The position numbers and the translations under genes were made by a program. A DNA stretch of 50,775 bases from CAZFVY01 sp964522665 (GTDB lineage Bacteria; Verrucomicrobiota; Verrucomicrobiia; Limisphaerales; CAZFVY01), in the NCBI GenBank assembly GCA_964522665.1, contig CAZFVY010000046.1:1-50775 (forward strand), given 5' to 3'. Below, in pieces: positions 48,634 to 50,775 of this stretch. A model generated the notes under the pieces. The model saw only the letters and a list, made by a program, of their open reading frames with translations, was not told where the DNA came from and ran no database searches. How positions within the stretch are numbered: the stretch's first letter is position 1; every line of letters starts with the position of its first letter.

Positions 48634-50637
48634 TTATTTCGCCAGGCGATAAAACCGCATCGCGTTGACGGGCTGCGCGACCACGTTCTGATCTCCTTTG
48701 ACTGCCGGAGAATTAGTTAGCGGCGCCCACTGCTGCGTCCCGAAATCGGCGGTGAATTGCAACGTGTAGCCGACGCGATTGGTCGGCCAGCTCAATTGAA
48801 CCAGTTGATTGGTATAATTGATCGCCAGCAGCGCCGGGGCGCAATCGGCCACCGGATTGACCCCAGCCGTCGGCCCGCACGGGCGAATCACGCCGTAGCG
48901 GATGTCGCTGAAGTAAATCGGCGCGCTGAGCAGGAAACGGGCGGCCGCCTGGGGACCCTGGTTGACGCCGCTAAAGTTCATGTCATTGATCTCGAAGTAG
49001 GCCTGCTGCCACTTGTCGGTGCCTTGCAGGTGAACGGCGTTGGCGGCGCCCGGGGTCTTGATGATCGCTTGTCCACCCACTTCCGATTGGTACGCGTCCG
49101 GATAAAACGTCGCGCCAATCAGAGCCGGATCGTCATAGTAGGTCACGCAGATCGCCAGATCGGCGTTATCCTGCGTCGAGGGGCCAAGCGTCTGGTCGGT
49201 GATCGAGAAATTGAGGTGATAAACCGAGCCGTCGGGCCGGATGGCCATCCGCTGATCATTGGCCGGTCCGCCCATTTCCTGAACCATCAATTGATCGCCG
49301 CCCGACGAGCCGGGCGCCAGTCCGTTCTGAATGTTGTTATTGAGGTCGAGTTCCACGTAGTTGCCATACGTGCCGGAACAGATGTTCGGGTCCTCGTAAC
49401 TATTTGGAATCGGGTCGAGGCCGGCCAAGAGGTTCGTGCCCGTCCGGAAAACACCCAAGTCAATCCGCGAGATGAAAAGCGGCGCCGAAAAGGTGATCCG
49501 CGGCCCGCCTTGCAAGGGTACCGTGTTGATCCCCTGAAGATCGACCGACGGGACGATCCAGGCCTTCGTCACCCACTGGCCGGTACCGGCGGTCGTGTAG
49601 AGTTGCGTGGCGGGATAGACGTTGGTGCCGCCAAGGCTATCCGTGGCGTAGGCCTCGGGACCGAAAACCGTCCCCGCGAGCGCCGGATCATCGTAATAGA
49701 CGAGACTCACTTTCATCGCCTTGGCTTCATTACAGGCCAGACCAAGATAATTGGAGGTGATGCCGAAGTTCATCAATGAGCCAACGGCCGCGACCGCGCG
49801 GCGCAGGTCGGTCGGGGGCCCGACGTTGCTCTGGTAAACCACGGTTTGGTCGAGATTGTTGAGCACCACGAGGTGGTTGGTGACGCTGTTCGCGACGTCA
49901 GCCGAGGCCACATTCGTGTTCGGCTCAGGCGCGCAGGTCGCTCCCGAGGAAAAGACGTTGATCTGCGCCGGTTCGCCAAACGCCCCTTTCTGACCGAAGG
50001 CGATCAAACGCACAATCAAACCGGGAACGCCTTGAAAGCGGATGGTGCCACCGTTCACGCCGCCGAACGCCGTGCCGCCGGTCGCCCCTGGCCCCAGCGA
50101 GCCGACGAAGCGATTGCCGTCGCTGGCGCGCGTCCCATTGGAAATCCGAAATAACCCCCAATTCCATTGAGAGTTCTTGGCCGACGCCGGCAAGGAACCG
50201 CCACTCGGACTCGTGATGTCTGGCAAAGCTCCCTCTAGAAAACTGTAATTGTGCGGCGAGCCGTCGGGATTGAGAACCGAAGAGTTGCCATAGAACTGGA
50301 TGAGAATATCGATCGTATCCTCCGTCGCCCACGCCGTATAATCCGCGTCCGCGACGTTGAGGTACTGGCCCACGGTCTTGTCACCGAGGTGGCCCCCGAT
50401 GGAGATGGCGGACGTCACCTGATCGCCGCCCGTGAGCACCTGCAAATCATTCGAAATCCACCCCGAACCGACCGGGGTGAACTTGTGGTCGATCGTGATG
50501 TAATGCACGAATTTGGTGGCATCGACCGTCGGTGGCCACGCCTCCGGATTCGCGGGCAAGTTGGTCTGCGCCTGAGACGCGCGGCCCACGACCAGCGCCA
50601 GCGCGACGCTTATGAAAATGGTTTTGGTTTTCGACAT
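48634..50637 (-). CDS. secreted protein with internal duplication and C-terminal FYRL module
   Basis: A 667-aa predicted extracellular protein. From the ATG at 50637 the signal peptide covers about 1-23 (MSKTKTIFISVALALVVGRASQAQ). I recognise no named domain. A region of about 90 residues occurs twice: one copy starts VYYDDPALAGTVFGPEAY and the other TYYDDPALIGATFYPDAY, each ending with 'ITFSAPLFISRIDLGV' or 'FLLSAPIYFSDIRYGV'. The last ~55 residues (LSWPTNRVGYTLQFTAD...MRFYRLAK) resemble the C-terminal end of the giant protein. An alternative ATG is at 50649. It is probably cell-surface associated. Confidence 0.85.
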   Translation of the reverse strand: MSKTKTIFISVALALVVGRASQAQTNLPANPEAWPPTVDATKFVHYITIDHKFTPVGSGWISNDLQVLTGGDQVTSAISIGGHLGDKTVGQYLNVADADYTAWATEDTIDILIQFYGNSSVLNPDGSPHNYSFLEGALPDITSPSGGSLPASAKNSQWNWGLFRISNGTRASDGNRFVGSLGPGATGGTAFGGVNGGTIRFQGVPGLIVRLIAFGQKGAFGEPAQINVFSSGATCAPEPNTNVASADVANSVTNHLVVLNNLDQTVVYQSNVGPPTDLRRAVAAVGSLMNFGITSNYLGLACNEAKAMKVSLVYYDDPALAGTVFGPEAYATDSLGGTNVYPATQLYTTAGTGQWVTKAWIVPSVDLQGINTVPLQGGPRITFSAPLFISRIDLGVFRTGTNLLAGLDPIPNSYEDPNICSGTYGNYVELDLNNNIQNGLAPGSSGGDQLMVQEMGGPANDQRMAIRPDGSVYHLNFSITDQTLGPSTQDNADLAICVTYYDDPALIGATFYPDAYQSEVGGQAIIKTPGAANAVHLQGTDKWQQAYFEINDMNFSGVNQGPQAAARFLLSAPIYFSDIRYGVIRPCGPTAGVNPVADCAPALLAINYTNQLVQLSWPTNRVGYTLQFTADFGTQQWAPLTNSPAVKGDQNVVAQPVNAMRFYRLAK

Positions 50638-50730
50638 AAAATGAGTCACGTATTGCGCAACGTTTTGGATGGGACTAGTTGAGCGCCGTATTCCCGAAAT
50701 GTCAACGGAACTCGTGGACCGTGTCGGCGG

Positions 50731-50769
50731 GAGTTCAAAAGGGGATTTCTGCGCGAGTTCAAAAGGGGA
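50731..50769. repeat. short direct repeats GAGTTCAAAAGGGGA
   Basis: Two identical 15-bp copies lie at 50731-50745 and 50755-50769, 24 bp apart. The second continues CGGATT to the window edge. I recall AAAAGGGGAC(A/G)GATT-like repeats flanking REP-associated (Y1) transposase genes in other bacteria, so such an element could begin just beyond the window; this is from memory and not verifiable here. Confidence 0.4.
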
Positions 50770-50775
50770 CGGATT

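Overview
The window is GC-rich, densely coded bacterial chromosome and most resembles a member of the Verrucomicrobiota (Pedosphaera/Limisphaerales-like). That placement is an inference from gene content. The pointers are a planctomycete-type cytochrome c fused to WD40 repeats, a sulfatase beside its formylglycine-generating enzyme, a NIPSNAP protein with a Tat-like leader, DUF2088/LarA-type proteins, secreted proteins ending in a '...FYRL/FYRV' module, and an enormous NHL/Ig/Calx-beta surface protein. No phage, insertion sequence, CRISPR array or rRNA was seen. Canonical Shine-Dalgarno sequences are rare.

Layout. 1-3.0 kb: tRNA-Lys(CUU) with a good promoter, a GT21-type glycosyltransferase and an orphan GspE/PilB-type ATPase, all on the minus strand. 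3.2-9.0 kb: a tight plus-strand operon of ECF sigma factor, small one-helix membrane protein (possible anti-sigma factor), uncharacterised 520-aa membrane-anchored protein, ABC ATPase, ABC permease and a Yip1-like membrane protein. 9.0-13.8 kb: minus-strand aminotransferase, clpX, clpP, rnc and a zinc-ribbon protein. 13.9-21.0 kb: a degenerate M24 (creatinase-fold) protein, a DinG-type helicase, a left-handed beta-helix acyltransferase-like protein, an aldo/keto reductase overlapping a sulfite-oxidase-like molybdoenzyme, and dprA. 21.3-27.4 kb: sirtuin, FGE, sulfatase, a LarA-like protein and a DegT aminotransferase.

27.4-40.4 kb is one minus-strand gene for a 4325-aa secreted protein. It is built from an ordered supermodule (Ig-like domain, six-bladed NHL propeller, Calx-beta domain) repeated seven times, then an eighth Ig plus propeller, two more Ig domains and a C-terminal module. 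In all there are eight propellers (48 blades), ten Ig-like domains and seven Calx-beta domains, with a single cysteine seen. This is the standout feature. 40.4-50.8 kb: htpG, a NIPSNAP protein, a second LarA-like protein, an MFS transporter overlapping no other gene but closely followed by a cytochrome c/WD40 protein, an Ldh_2-family dehydrogenase, and a second large secreted protein with an internal duplication and a C-terminal module like that of the giant. Direct repeats resembling REP/RAYT-associated sequence sit at the right edge.

Functional links visible from the sequence: FGE should activate the adjacent Cys-type sulfatase; ClpX carries the loop used to dock on ClpP; the ECF-ABC operon looks like a self-contained envelope or export regulon; several enzymes (LarA-like, Ldh_2, MFS of the hexuronate/galactonate type, aldo/keto reductase, sulfatase) fit degradation of hydroxy-acids and sulfated sugars. 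Start codons are chosen from family length and local context, and alternatives are stated.
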